From: an uncultured Clostridia bacterium
GTDB lineage: Bacteria; Bacillota; Clostridia; Oscillospirales; CAG-272
NCBI GenBank assembly: GCA_937894775.1
Contig: CALAXC010000008.1
Location: 1-64,000 of the forward strand
Reading direction: 5' to 3'
DNA length: 64,000 nucleotides
Part shown: positions 36,916-46,502 of the stretch, piece by piece
How the letters are laid out: the number at the start of each line of letters is the position of its first letter
How positions within the stretch are numbered: the stretch's first letter is position 1
Notes under the pieces: generated by a model
The model's input: the letters and a program-made list of their open reading frames with translations, nothing else
Told to the model about the DNA's origin: nothing
Databases searched by the model: none
Made by a program: the position numbers and the translations under genes

Positions 36916-37146
36916 ATGCAAAACAATAATATAAATTTTGAGTCAGCTATGGAAAGACTTGAAAAGATAACACAAGAGCTTAACCGTGAAGGTATAACGC
37001 TCGAAGAATCGCTCGCTCTTTACGAAGAAGGAGTGAAGCTTGCGAAGGTATGCAATCAAATGCTCGAGGATACCGAACGCAAGATAAAAATTTTACAGAT
37101 CTCGGAAAATGGTGAAATAGAAGAAAAGAACTTCGCAGAAAAATAA
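36916..37146 (+). CDS. xseB: Exodeoxyribonuclease VII small subunit
   Basis: This 76-residue helical protein binds the XseA coiled coils in the ExoVII holoenzyme. It shows the family core NFESAMERLEKITQEL and EGITLEESLALYEEGVKL. AACGGAGA precedes the ATG at 36916. It lies 16 bases after xseA and 19 before ispA. Confidence 0.93.
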   Translation: MQNNNINFESAMERLEKITQELNREGITLEESLALYEEGVKLAKVCNQMLEDTERKIKILQISENGEIEEKNFAEK

Positions 37147-37165
37147 ATTTTAAAATGGAGTTATA

Positions 37166-38077
37166 ATGAAAACTCAACGTAATTTTGAAATGCTTGAAGA
37201 AAAACTTTTTCAAAATGCGGAAAAGCTTGAATCTTCATTCAAACTTTTTTATAAAGAAAAAGAAATAGATCAACTTTTGGTGCCGTTTCTTGATGTTGAA
37301 AAGTATTCTTTGCTTAACGGCGGAAAAAGAATAAGACCGTTTCTTACTAATGCGGTTTGCGAGATGCTTGGCGGAAACATCGAAGCTTCAATGCCTTTTG
37401 CAATGTCGGTCGAGATGATACACACGTATTCTTTGATACACGATGATCTTCCGTGTATGGATGATGATGATATGCGTCGCGGAAAGCCTTCAAATCATAA
37501 GGTTTACGGTGAGGCAACGGCACTTCTGGCAGGAGATGCGCTTCTGACAAATGCTTTTTCTGTTGCGGTCAGTTCCGAGCTTGTAAGTAAGGACAGTCGA
37601 TTAAAGGCTGTAACGTTGATATCGCGCGCAGCGGGAGATGCGGGGATGATAGGCGGACAGATCATAGATCTTGAGGGCGAGGTTCGAAAGCTCTCGCTTG
37701 AAGAACTTATTTTGTTACACAATTTAAAAACGGGAAGAATGATAGAGCTTTCCGCAGTTCTTGGTTGTCTTGCCGCAGGGTATGATGAAAATACAAGTGA
37801 ATTTTCTGCGGTCAGATCTTACGCACAGAAGATAGGACTTGCATTTCAGATAGTAGATGATATTTTAGATGTTACGGGTGACGAAGAGACCGTAGGAAAA
37901 ACATTAAGATCCGATTCGGATAATATGAAAACTACTTTTCTTACATTTTTTGATATTGAACGGGCTAAAAGATATGCTCAGAGTCTTACTAAAGAAGCAG
38001 TGCTTGAAATATCAAAGATAAAGGGAAGCGAGATGCTTTGTGATCTTGCAGAGTATTTGTCGGTAAGAAATAAGTGA
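37166..38077 (+). CDS. ispA: Polyprenyl synthase (farnesyl/geranyl diphosphate synthase)
   Basis: This enzyme condenses isopentenyl diphosphate with allylic diphosphates to give FPP (or GGPP). The 303-residue protein has GGKRIRPFL, the first Asp-rich motif HDDLPCMDDDDMRRG (about 92-106), KTGRM, and the second Asp-rich motif DDILDVTGD. Short-chain enzymes have this layout; exact chain length cannot be read. GGAG precedes the ATG. It provides precursors used together with IspE products from the gene at 54912. Confidence 0.92.
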   Translation: MKTQRNFEMLEEKLFQNAEKLESSFKLFYKEKEIDQLLVPFLDVEKYSLLNGGKRIRPFLTNAVCEMLGGNIEASMPFAMSVEMIHTYSLIHDDLPCMDDDDMRRGKPSNHKVYGEATALLAGDALLTNAFSVAVSSELVSKDSRLKAVTLISRAAGDAGMIGGQIIDLEGEVRKLSLEELILLHNLKTGRMIELSAVLGCLAAGYDENTSEFSAVRSYAQKIGLAFQIVDDILDVTGDEETVGKTLRSDSDNMKTTFLTFFDIERAKRYAQSLTKEAVLEISKIKGSEMLCDLAEYLSVRNK

Positions 38078-38102
38078 TAAAATAGATCTTTAAGGAGGAC
38101 GT

Positions 38103-38573
38103 ATGGAAGCTTTTGTGGCAGGTGTTAAAGCTTTTTTTGGCAATTATATGCTTATGAGCGCAATCGTTGCGTGGCTTATAGCGCAGATATTTAAAATTTT
38201 TACAGGCGTCTACCGTGATAGACACGTTAATTTGTCGCTGCTCCTTTTTTCAACCGGCGGTATGCCAAGTTCACACTCTGCAACCGTGCTTGCACTTACT
38301 ACAGCAGCAGCTTTAGGTGAAGGTGTTGGTACACCTGTTTTTGCGATATGTGCAATTCTTTCGATCATTGTTATAATAGATGCTACAGGTGTGCGATATG
38401 AAACAGGTAAGCAAGCGAAAATGCTTAATAAAATAGTTAAGGAAATGTTTACAGATACAGAACATGCTGAAGTGCATTTTAAAGAATTTATAGGACATAC
38501 TCCTTTGCAGGTCTTCGTGGGCGCTATACTCGGCGTCGTAGTTGGAGTTGTTATGTATTTTGCTTTCAGGTGA
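38103..38573 (+). CDS. DUF212 / divergent PAP2 family membrane protein
   Basis: This 156-residue protein has four hydrophobic segments, the GGMPSSHSATVLALTTAA motif (about 56-73) with Ser-His as in PAP2 phosphatases, and VIIDATGVRYETGKQA followed by GHTPLQVFVGAILG at the end. It belongs to the divergent PAP2 (DUF212) family, a likely membrane lipid or isoprenoid phosphatase. It sits between ispA and tlyA, where dxs is often found in related genomes. AAGGAGG precedes the ATG. Confidence 0.88.
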   Translation: MEAFVAGVKAFFGNYMLMSAIVAWLIAQIFKIFTGVYRDRHVNLSLLLFSTGGMPSSHSATVLALTTAAALGEGVGTPVFAICAILSIIVIIDATGVRYETGKQAKMLNKIVKEMFTDTEHAEVHFKEFIGHTPLQVFVGAILGVVVGVVMYFAFR

Positions 38574-38583
38574 TATTTTACGT

Positions 38584-39366
38584 ATGAGAGTAGATGTTTA
38601 TTTGGCTGCTGCGGGATATACCGTGAGCAGAAAAAAAGCTCAGGATCTTATAGATGCGGGTGCGGTAAAAATCGACGGTGTGACCGTGAAAAAGCCATCA
38701 TCTCCGATTAATGAGAATCTTCCGCACGATGTTTCGATAGAGCAGGTATTTCCGTACGTAAGTCGAGGCGGAGTTAAGCTTGAAGCCGCACTCGATGCGT
38801 TTAAAATAAATGTAAACAGAAAAAAAGCAGTAGACGTAGGGGCTTCAACGGGGGGATTTACAGATTGTCTTTTGAGTCGAGGTATAGCAGAGGTCTATGC
38901 TATCGATTCGGGAAAGGATCAGCTTCACGAGAGCCTTCGTGCCGATAAGCGAGTTCATTCTGTTGAAAGCTTTAATGCGCGTGAGCTTAATACACATATT
39001 ACAAACGGAGAGTGCGATATTGCGGTCGCGGATCTTTCATTTATTTCACAAACATATGTAATACCGCAGATAGCAAGTGTTCTTGTAGAAGGCGGAATAT
39101 TTGTCAGCCTCATAAAACCGCAGTTTGAGGCAGGAAGATCTGCACTGAATAAAAGCGGAGTTGTTACAAATTCGGCATATCGCTTTTTAGCGGTAAAAAG
39201 AGTTGTAAATTCTGCGCTTGAAAACGGTTTTGATTGTATAGGACTTATTCTTTCACCGATCGAAGGCGGGGACGGAAATAAAGAATATTTGGCTTATTTT
39301 GTAAAGAAAAGCTGTCTTAAACCGAAGATCGACGATAAATTTATAAAGCGAATAACTATGCTTTAA
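38584..39366 (+). CDS. tlyA: TlyA-family rRNA methyltransferase
   Basis: The 260-residue protein has an S4 RNA-binding domain (MRVDVYLAAAGYTVSRKKAQ... residues 1-60) and a FtsJ/RrmJ-type methyltransferase domain with VDVGASTGGFTDCLL (about 79-93), IDSGKDQL and VADLSFIS (about 151-158). TlyA proteins 2'-O-methylate 16S/23S rRNA and sometimes act as hemolysins; the rRNA role is the likely one. The ATG at 38584 follows AGGTGA. A longer frame from 38542 lies inside the previous gene and was rejected. Confidence 0.92.
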   Translation: MRVDVYLAAAGYTVSRKKAQDLIDAGAVKIDGVTVKKPSSPINENLPHDVSIEQVFPYVSRGGVKLEAALDAFKINVNRKKAVDVGASTGGFTDCLLSRGIAEVYAIDSGKDQLHESLRADKRVHSVESFNARELNTHITNGECDIAVADLSFISQTYVIPQIASVLVEGGIFVSLIKPQFEAGRSALNKSGVVTNSAYRFLAVKRVVNSALENGFDCIGLILSPIEGGDGNKEYLAYFVKKSCLKPKIDDKFIKRITML

Positions 39367-39377
39367 GGAGAATTGGT

Positions 39378-40253
39378 GTGAAAATAGAAAAAATTGCCGT
39401 AGTGACAAATTATAATATTTCCGATAAGCTGGCTGCGGCTGTAACCGTTAGCGAAAAGCTTTCTCAATACATAGACGATATATATATTCCCGAAGGCTAT
39501 AAGGATAGGATTTTCAGAAGTCATAATCATAAGAAGTATTTTACCTATATGTCTATTGATGAGATATATGTAAAAAGTGATCTCGTTATAGTTATAGGCG
39601 GCGACGGAGTAATGCTTGAAGCTGCTCGAAGAGCAACTCCGTGCGGAATACCGATACTCGGTATAAATATGGGACGCATCGGCTATATGACGGAGCTTGA
39701 GATGAACGAGCTCGATCTTCTTGAAAAGATCTTTTCTGGCGAATTTTATCTTGATGAACGTGCGATGCTTAAGGTCGAAATGCGCTCAAATAAAGGACAG
39801 AGTAAGTTTTCGGCTTACGCGCTTAATGAAGCGGTCATAGCAAACGGATCGACAGCAAGAATAATAGATCTCGAGCTTTCTGATAACGGAAGACTTGTCA
39901 GCGAATACCGAGCAGACGGACTTGTTATCGCAACACCTACGGGCTCTACCGCTTATTCGCTTTCAGCGGGCGGACCGATAATAGATCCAAAGCTTTCTTG
40001 CTTCTGTGTGACGCCTATTTGTCCTCATTCTTTAGTTGCAAGACCTTTGATCTTTCCCGACACAGCGGTTCTTGAAATTAAGAATATCTGTGTAAGAGAA
40101 AAAATATTGCATCTTACAGTTGACGGTAAAGCAACTTTCGATCTTTTCTTCGGTGATACGGTAGTCGTTACAAAGGCGGCTATAAAGACCAAGCTTTTAA
40201 GAATAAAGGACGAAGATTTTTATTCCAAGATACGTATGAAAAAATTTATATAA
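39378..40253 (+). CDS. nadK: NAD kinase
   Basis: NadK phosphorylates NAD to NADP. The 291-residue protein has the catalytic GGDGVML motif (74-80), GRIGYMTELE, the LNEAVIANG segment and ATPTGSTAYSLSAGGPI. The start is GTG at 39378 with AAGGAG seven bases upstream. It lies between tlyA and argR, a standard Firmicutes order. Confidence 0.95.
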   Translation: MKIEKIAVVTNYNISDKLAAAVTVSEKLSQYIDDIYIPEGYKDRIFRSHNHKKYFTYMSIDEIYVKSDLVIVIGGDGVMLEAARRATPCGIPILGINMGRIGYMTELEMNELDLLEKIFSGEFYLDERAMLKVEMRSNKGQSKFSAYALNEAVIANGSTARIIDLELSDNGRLVSEYRADGLVIATPTGSTAYSLSAGGPIIDPKLSCFCVTPICPHSLVARPLIFPDTAVLEIKNICVREKILHLTVDGKATFDLFFGDTVVVTKAAIKTKLLRIKDEDFYSKIRMKKFI

Positions 40254-40269
40254 TAAAGGATGCGCGTAA

Positions 40270-40725
40270 ATGAAATCACAAAGACAACAAAGAATTTTAG
40301 AACTTGTTGCAAAGTATGAGATAGAAACGCAGGAAGATATGATGAGCCGCTTGATAAGCGAGGGATTTAAGGTTACGCAGGCAACGGTATCCCGAGATCT
40401 AAAAGAGCTTAAGCTTACCAAGGTTCAAACTGCAAGAGGAACGTACCGATACGCAGTAGGTCAGGTAAGAGGCGGAGTCGGAAACGTAAAAATAAATAAC
40501 GCAATGGCAGATTCAATAACCGAGATCAGGTATTCTTTGAATAATGTTGTAATTAAAACCTATCCGGGCTTAGCGGCAGCGGTTGCGTTTTCGGTTGATT
40601 CTCTGAATATGTCATATATTTTAGGATGTGTGGCAGGAGATGATACGGTGATAATAGTAACAGAAAATGAGGAGTGTTCGGCGGAGCTTAGTGAGAAGAT
40701 CACCGAACTTATGAAAAGTTTTTAA
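40270..40725 (+). CDS. argR: Arginine repressor
   Basis: ArgR is a hexameric, arginine-dependent repressor of arginine synthesis. The 151-residue protein has an N-terminal winged helix with VTQATVSRDLKELKLTK (about residues 37-53) and a C-terminal hexamerisation/arginine domain ending LGCVAGDDTVIIV, the GTxAGDDT-type arginine site. AAGGA precedes the ATG. No arginine operon is in the window. Its place before recN is conserved by order, not by pathway. Confidence 0.94.
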   Translation: MKSQRQQRILELVAKYEIETQEDMMSRLISEGFKVTQATVSRDLKELKLTKVQTARGTYRYAVGQVRGGVGNVKINNAMADSITEIRYSLNNVVIKTYPGLAAAVAFSVDSLNMSYILGCVAGDDTVIIVTENEECSAELSEKITELMKSF

Positions 40726-40758
40726 GTAGATTGGTAAAATCTAAGAAAGGAGATACCT

Positions 40759-42426
40759 ATGCTCAGTACCTTGCATATAGACAATATAGCGGTTGTAAAA
40801 AGATTGGATATAGAATTTTTGCAAGGGATGACCGTTCTTACGGGAGAAACCGGAGCTGGTAAATCTATAATAATCGATAGCTTGAATCTCATTTCGGGAG
40901 CTCGAGGCGATAAGGAGCTTATAAGAAACGGAGAGAATAAAGCTGAGGTGAGTGCGATCTTCTCTGATATAGGGGAGGAAACGCAGGAAAAAATAAATGA
41001 ACTTGGGTTTGAGTGTGAGGATGGAACGGTGTTTATTTCACGTTCACTTGGATTGAATTCTTCAACTGCCAGAGTGAACGGTGTTCCGACCACACTTGGA
41101 ATGTTAAAAAAACTGTCCGCCTTGCTTTTCGGTATTCACGGGCAAAACGATAATGCGCTTTTGCTCGATTCAAAAAATCATATAACAGTTCTTGATACTT
41201 ACGCAGGTAATAAAGAGCTTTTGAAGAAGTATTACGTGCAGTACACCGAGGTGTTAAGGCTGCGACATAGATTACAAGAGCTTTCAAATGATGTTCGTGA
41301 GCAAAACCGAATGAGTGAGATCTTGAAATTCCAAATTGAAGATATAGATTCAGTGAAGCTGAAAAAAGGCGAGGAAGAAGAACTTGAAGCTCTTGCGTTG
41401 AAGCTTAGAGGAATAGAACGTATAAGTAAGGCGTGTTCTTTAGTCAGCAAAGCGCTTGAAGGCGGAAAGGGAATGGGAGCTATCTATCTTACCGATAGAG
41501 CAGCTTCTGCGCTTGAATCGATTTCGGATGCTGTACCCGAAGCAGAAGATCTTGCTAAAAGACTTAATGATGTAAGGTATGAGCTTGAAGATATTGCCGC
41601 ATCGATCGCGTCATTTTCCGAAGTGGGCGGGGATGATCCCGTTAAAACACTTGATAAGATCGAAACAAGACTCAATGCTATATCAAAATTAAAGCGCAAG
41701 TATGGAAATACTGTTGAGGAGATACTGGATTTCCGTAACGAGGCATCAGGTAAACTTGAGTTTCTCGAGAATGCGGACGATATAAAAGTCGATTTGGAAA
41801 ATGAATTAAAGGATGTAGAAAATAAGGCAAAGATTATTGCAAAGGAACTCACAGAGTCAAGACGTAAAGCTGCGCATATTCTTTCAAGAAAGGTTTGTGA
41901 AACACTTGCGTTTTTGGATATGCCTAAGGTCAAATTCGAGACATCGATAACAGCTCTTGACGATTTTTCCTCTACGGGCTGCGATAATGTGGAGTTTCTC
42001 ATTTCCGCAAATGTTGGCGAACCGTTGCTTCCTATGGCAAAGATCGCATCGGGCGGAGAGCTTGCAAGAATAATGCTTTCGCTGAAAAATGAAATCAATC
42101 AATGCGACGGCATCGATACCGTTGTTTTTGATGAAATTGATACCGGTATTTCCGGAAAGACTTCGCGAAAGGTAGGAATGAAGCTTAAAGAAATAGGAAA
42201 AAGCTCGCAGGTTATATGTGTAACTCATTCTGCACAGATAGCATCGCTCGCAAATAATCATCTTTTTGTTTCAAAGGCTGAAAATAACGGACGAACCGAA
42301 AGTACGGTTTCGTTATTGACAGATAACGAAAGAATAAACGAGATCGCAAGAATACTCGGTGGAATAGAAATAACAAAAGTACAGATAGCAGCCGCGGAGG
42401 AAATGATCCGCGACGGAGCAGACTGA
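40759..42426 (+). CDS. recN: DNA repair protein RecN
   Basis: RecN is an SMC-like ATPase recruited to double-strand breaks. The 555-residue protein has Walker A GETGAGKS (29-36), two long coiled-coil arms (about 150-400), and the signature/Walker B region KIASGGELARIMLSL and VFDEIDTGISG (about 455-465), ending with the typical CVTHSAQIASLAN. GAAAGGAG precedes the ATG. Confidence 0.96.
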   Translation: MLSTLHIDNIAVVKRLDIEFLQGMTVLTGETGAGKSIIIDSLNLISGARGDKELIRNGENKAEVSAIFSDIGEETQEKINELGFECEDGTVFISRSLGLNSSTARVNGVPTTLGMLKKLSALLFGIHGQNDNALLLDSKNHITVLDTYAGNKELLKKYYVQYTEVLRLRHRLQELSNDVREQNRMSEILKFQIEDIDSVKLKKGEEEELEALALKLRGIERISKACSLVSKALEGGKGMGAIYLTDRAASALESISDAVPEAEDLAKRLNDVRYELEDIAASIASFSEVGGDDPVKTLDKIETRLNAISKLKRKYGNTVEEILDFRNEASGKLEFLENADDIKVDLENELKDVENKAKIIAKELTESRRKAAHILSRKVCETLAFLDMPKVKFETSITALDDFSSTGCDNVEFLISANVGEPLLPMAKIASGGELARIMLSLKNEINQCDGIDTVVFDEIDTGISGKTSRKVGMKLKEIGKSSQVICVTHSAQIASLANNHLFVSKAENNGRTESTVSLLTDNERINEIARILGGIEITKVQIAAAEEMIRDGAD

Positions 42427-42446
42427 GATCAACAAAGGAGTAAAAA

Positions 42447-44180
42447 ATGTTAACGATCAAATCAGAGATAGCGCAGAATATTGCGCAAACAATACAAACA
42501 ATAAATTCTGAGGCTAATCTTGATGCTGAAAGCATATTGGGAATGTTTGAATATCCCCCTGATGAAAAGATGGGAGATATTGCGCTTCCGTGCTTTAAAC
42601 TCAGTAAAGCACTTCGTATGTCGCCCATTAAAATAGCCGAAACCGTAGCAGCAGCTTTTTCTGCTGAGTCGGTGAAAAAGGCAGAGGCGGTTAACGGTTA
42701 TTTTAATATATACCTTGACGGACAGTATCTTGCAAAAAAAGTCGTTACCGAAGCAAAACAGAAAGGCGATAAATACGGAGCGCCCGATCTTGGAAAGGGA
42801 AAAACAGTAGTTCTCGACTATTCTTCGCCGAATGTGGCAAAGCCTTTCCATATAGGACATCTTGGAACAACGGTTATAGGTCATTCTCTTAAAAAGCTTC
42901 ACGAATTTGCAGGATATAATTGCGTAGGCATAAATTATCTCGGCGACTGGGGAACACAGTTTGGCAAGCTTATCGTGGCTTATAAAAAATGGGGAAATAA
43001 AGAGGTAATAGAAAACGGAGGCGTTGATGCGCTCGTAGAGCTTTATGTTAAAATAAACAATGCTATTTCGGGTAATGAGGAGCAGGGTATACCTGCAGAT
43101 CCCTCACTTGCAGATCAGTCGAGAGCAGAATTCCGTAAGCTTGAGGATGGAGATCCCGATAATATCGCGCTTTGGCGTTGGTTTGTTGATATAAGTCTTG
43201 CAGAGTATCAAAAGACCTATAAGCAGCTTGGCATAGAATTTGATAGCTACAAGGGCGAGTCGTTTTATACCGATAAGATGCCTGCGCAGGTTCAGAAGCT
43301 TCGTGATATGGGACTTTTGAAGATAGATGACGGTGCGTCTATCGTTGACCTCGAAGAGTATGGAATGCCGCCTTGCCTTATACTTAAGCGCGACGGTTCA
43401 ACGCTTTATCCTACACGTGACATTGCTGCAGCAGTTTACCGTAAGAATGAATATGATTTCGATAAAATGATATACGTAACAAGCGCAGGGCAAAGCTTGC
43501 ATTTCGCTCAATGGTTCAAAGTTGTTGAGCTTATGGGTTATGATTGGTATGACAAACTCGTTCACGTTCCGTACGGCACGGTTAGTATAAACGGTGCAAA
43601 GCTCGCAACAAGAACGGGTAATGTAATTCTTCTCCGTGACCTCTTCGCAGAATCTATAGCTAAGGTAACGGGTATAATGCGAGAAAAGAATCCCGATGTT
43701 GCAAACGGTGATAAAATTGCCGAAGCAGTCGGCGTCGGCGCAATAGTATTCTACTATCTTTCCAATAACAGAATAAGAGATATTAACTTTATGATAGAGG
43801 ATGCTTTGAGCTTTGAAGGAAATACAGGACCTTATGTTCAGTATACTTATGCGAGAACCTGCTCGGTACTTGCAAAATCCGAATATAAGGGCGCTGATAA
43901 GCTTGTGATAACAGCCGATGAAGAAACCTCGCTCCTTAAAACGCTTTCACGTTTTGAAGAGGTGGTAAGAGAAGCTATTTCGGTATACGAGCCTTCCGTT
44001 GTTACAAGATATATCCTTGACGTAGCAGGAGCATATAACCGATTCTATCATAACTGTTCAATTCTCGGTGCAGAGAGTGAAGAGATCAAAAATACAAGAC
44101 TTGCGCTTACAGACGCAACAAAGACGGTGCTTGGAAATGCATTTAGTCTTATTTGTCTTGCAAAAACAGAAAAAATTTAA
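42447..44180 (+). CDS. argS: Arginyl-tRNA synthetase
   Basis: ArgS charges tRNA-Arg. The 577-residue class I enzyme has the ArgRS N-terminal Add-1 domain (residues 1-110), SSPNVAKPFHIGHLGTTV with HIGH, NYLGDWGTQFGKL, and the KMSKS-equivalent loop in AKLATRTGNVILL, followed by the DALR anticodon-binding domain at the C-terminus. GGAG precedes the ATG, and yebC follows 29 bases later. Confidence 0.96.
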   Translation: MLTIKSEIAQNIAQTIQTINSEANLDAESILGMFEYPPDEKMGDIALPCFKLSKALRMSPIKIAETVAAAFSAESVKKAEAVNGYFNIYLDGQYLAKKVVTEAKQKGDKYGAPDLGKGKTVVLDYSSPNVAKPFHIGHLGTTVIGHSLKKLHEFAGYNCVGINYLGDWGTQFGKLIVAYKKWGNKEVIENGGVDALVELYVKINNAISGNEEQGIPADPSLADQSRAEFRKLEDGDPDNIALWRWFVDISLAEYQKTYKQLGIEFDSYKGESFYTDKMPAQVQKLRDMGLLKIDDGASIVDLEEYGMPPCLILKRDGSTLYPTRDIAAAVYRKNEYDFDKMIYVTSAGQSLHFAQWFKVVELMGYDWYDKLVHVPYGTVSINGAKLATRTGNVILLRDLFAESIAKVTGIMREKNPDVANGDKIAEAVGVGAIVFYYLSNNRIRDINFMIEDALSFEGNTGPYVQYTYARTCSVLAKSEYKGADKLVITADEETSLLKTLSRFEEVVREAISVYEPSVVTRYILDVAGAYNRFYHNCSILGAESEEIKNTRLALTDATKTVLGNAFSLICLAKTEKI

Positions 44181-44209
44181 TTTTATATAAATCAAAGTGA
44201 GGAAAAACC

Positions 44210-44941
44210 ATGTCAGGACACAGCAAATGGGCAAACATTAAGCACAAAAAAGAAAAAACCGATGCTCAAAAAGCCAAAATTTTTACAAAGATCGGTAAAG
44301 AGATCACTATTGCAGTAAAGACGGGAGGCGGAGATCCCAACAATAACTCAAAGCTTCGTGATCTTATTCTTAAGGCAAAATCAAATAACGTTCCTAACGA
44401 TAATATCGAAAGAACTATAAAAAAGGCACTCGGTGCTTCGGGTGAAAGCTATGAAGAGATAGTTTACGAGGGCTACGGTCCTGCGGGTATAGCGGTAATC
44501 GTTGAAACAACTACCGATAACCGTAACAGAACTGCGGGTAATGTTCGTTCTTATTTCTCAAAATATCACGGAAATATGGGACAGACGGGCTGCGTTTCGT
44601 ATCTTTTCACCGACAAAGGACTTATCGTAATTTCTAATGAGGATGGAGATATTGACGAAGATAAGCTTATGGAAACAGCTCTTGAATCGGGAGCAGAGGA
44701 TTTTGCGGCAGAGGGAGAAGTATTTGAAATTTATACAGAACCCGACGATCTTTTTGCTGTAAAGGAAGCGCTTGAGGCAGCAGGATATTCTATCCTTTCC
44801 GCAGAGCAGGACAAGATCCCTTCAAATTATGTTACACTTGATAACGAGGAAGACATTAAGTTTATGGGATTGCTCATAGAACATCTTGAAGATGATGATG
44901 ACGTAATGAACGTTTATCACAACTGGGAGAATTGCGACTAA
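44210..44941 (+). CDS. yebC: YebC/PmpR-family transcriptional regulator or translation factor
   Basis: The 243-residue protein has the full YebC signature: MSGHSKWANIKHKKEKTDAQ at the start, AVKTGGGDPNNNSKLRDLIL, and YEGYGPAGIAVIVE with TTDNRNRTAGNVR. The family was described as DNA-binding regulators; more recent work on relatives links some to relief of ribosome stalling. It is followed at once by the flippase gene. Confidence 0.94.
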   Translation: MSGHSKWANIKHKKEKTDAQKAKIFTKIGKEITIAVKTGGGDPNNNSKLRDLILKAKSNNVPNDNIERTIKKALGASGESYEEIVYEGYGPAGIAVIVETTTDNRNRTAGNVRSYFSKYHGNMGQTGCVSYLFTDKGLIVISNEDGDIDEDKLMETALESGAEDFAAEGEVFEIYTEPDDLFAVKEALEAAGYSILSAEQDKIPSNYVTLDNEEDIKFMGLLIEHLEDDDDVMNVYHNWENCD

Positions 44942-44942
44942 T

Positions 44943-46364
44943 ATGGGAAGGGTAAAAAGACTTCTTTCCAATACGGCTATTTTGGGGGCAGGTACTTTTA
45001 TTTCAAAAGTACTTGTTTTCCTGCTTATGCCGTTTTATACTACCTACCTTACGAAAGCTGAATTCGGAGTTGCCGATGTTTTGATGCAAACGGCAAATCT
45101 GATTATTCCTCTTGCGGTTCTTGGAATCAGCGACGGACTTTTTCGGTTTACGATAGACGGTAACCCCGAAAAGCGAAAGCAGGTATTCAGTGTATCTATA
45201 ATTACAATGTTAATAGGTATAGTGCCGCTTGCGCTTATAATTCAGATATTTAGATTTTTTTCGGTATATGACGGATTTATATGGCTTGTGTTTTTATATA
45301 TCTGTTCGGCAAATCTTCATCTTATAGTTGCAAACTATGTAAGAGGGTGCGATAAAACAAAGGTATATGCTATACAGGGGATAGTGAATACTATGTTGGT
45401 TATAGGATTTAACATCCTTTTCCTTGTAGTTTTCGATATGGGTGTCACAGGATATCTTCTTTCTGTTGTAATAGCAGACTTTTTGGTGTCAGTAGGACTA
45501 ATTCTGTTTTGTAAGCTTTACAAGGATATAAAACTGAAGGGGATAGACAAGCAGCTTATAAAAGACCTTTTAGGGTTCAGTATACCTTATATTCCGCTTA
45601 CTTTAATGTGGACGATAACATCTGTTTCCGACAGATTTATCATCCTCGCTACATTGGGTGAGAATGCCGATGCGGTAAACGGACTCTATGCGGCGGCATA
45701 TAAGCTTCCGACTCTTATAACTATCGCAGGGGGAATATTTATAAAAGCTTGGCATCTTTCCTCGGTAAGTGAAAAAGATGAAGAAGAACGAGCGGTATTT
45801 TTCGGTAGTATATACAGATACTATATAGGCTTTTTGTTCATAGGCGGAGCTTGTCTGGTAGGATTTTCAAAAATAATGACAACTTTGCTTTTGAATGAAA
45901 GCTACTACGAATCCTGGAAGTTTGTTCCTGTTCTCGCAATAGCGATGGTGTTTTCTGCATTTTCGGAATTTTTGGGAAGCGTTTATTTCGTTCATAAAAA
46001 AAGTACACGTTCCTTAGTTACCGCATCTGTGGGTGCTGGGATGAATATAATTTTGAATTTTGCTATGATACCGTCGATGGGAGCAATGGGCGCGGCAATA
46101 GCGACAGCTATATGCTATATAACAGTATTTGTTATACGGTTGATAGATGCTCCGAGATATATAGGATTTAACCCTAGATTTTTAAAGCTTATCATTAATA
46201 TGATGCTGTTGATAGTACAAACGGTAATAATGATAATGGAAATTCCGTATTGGTGGATATGGCAAATTGCATTGATTGCGGTTATAGTTATTTATAACGT
46301 AAAGGACCTTGCAACGGCAATTTTGAAAATATTAAAAAAGAGAACAAAAAAGCAAGAAAAATAA
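44943..46364 (+). CDS. MVF/Wzx-type polysaccharide or lipid-linked sugar flippase
   Basis: This 473-residue protein has about 12-14 hydrophobic helices and the N-terminal GAGTFISKVLVFLLMPFYTTYL segment region (residues 15-36) typical of the oligosaccharide flippase family, ending in a Lys-rich cytoplasmic tail. Such proteins move lipid-linked glycans across the membrane. No glycosyltransferases are adjacent, so the substrate is open. It begins one base after the yebC stop. Confidence 0.85.
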   Translation: MGRVKRLLSNTAILGAGTFISKVLVFLLMPFYTTYLTKAEFGVADVLMQTANLIIPLAVLGISDGLFRFTIDGNPEKRKQVFSVSIITMLIGIVPLALIIQIFRFFSVYDGFIWLVFLYICSANLHLIVANYVRGCDKTKVYAIQGIVNTMLVIGFNILFLVVFDMGVTGYLLSVVIADFLVSVGLILFCKLYKDIKLKGIDKQLIKDLLGFSIPYIPLTLMWTITSVSDRFIILATLGENADAVNGLYAAAYKLPTLITIAGGIFIKAWHLSSVSEKDEEERAVFFGSIYRYYIGFLFIGGACLVGFSKIMTTLLLNESYYESWKFVPVLAIAMVFSAFSEFLGSVYFVHKKSTRSLVTASVGAGMNIILNFAMIPSMGAMGAAIATAICYITVFVIRLIDAPRYIGFNPRFLKLIINMMLLIVQTVIMIMEIPYWWIWQIALIAVIVIYNVKDLATAILKILKKRTKKQEK

Positions 46365-46385
46365 AAATATTTTTTTAAAAAAGTA

Positions 46386-46414
46386 TTGCTTTTTTTTAGG
46401 GATTATGTTATAAT
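46386..46414 (+). promoter_or_regulatory. rplS: Promoter of rplS
   Basis: TTGCTT (46386-46391), 17 bases, TATAAT (46409-46414), with TGT making an extended -10. Confidence 0.8.
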
Positions 46415-46420
46415 AGTTCG

Positions 46421-46502
46421 TAATGTGTGCAATGGCACGAATAAAGAGTGGTCCGCTGCGAAGCTCTGCATGAACACTCGGATTTTTAAGGAGGACTGAA
46501 AG
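46421..46502 (+). ncRNA. rplS leader, L19-leader-like
   Basis: Eighty bases of leader precede rplS. GAGTG (46446-46450) can pair with CACTC (46475-46479) and enclose a smaller hairpin. GGAGGA lies just before the ATG. An L19 leader RNA is known in Firmicutes, and position and size fit it. The identity is inferred, as I cannot run the covariance model. Confidence 0.55.

Noticed and set aside
38542..38583. Upstream extension of tlyA to 38542
   Set aside because: It would start inside the DUF212 gene without a ribosome site. The ATG at 38584 follows AGGTGA and gives the usual S4-domain start.
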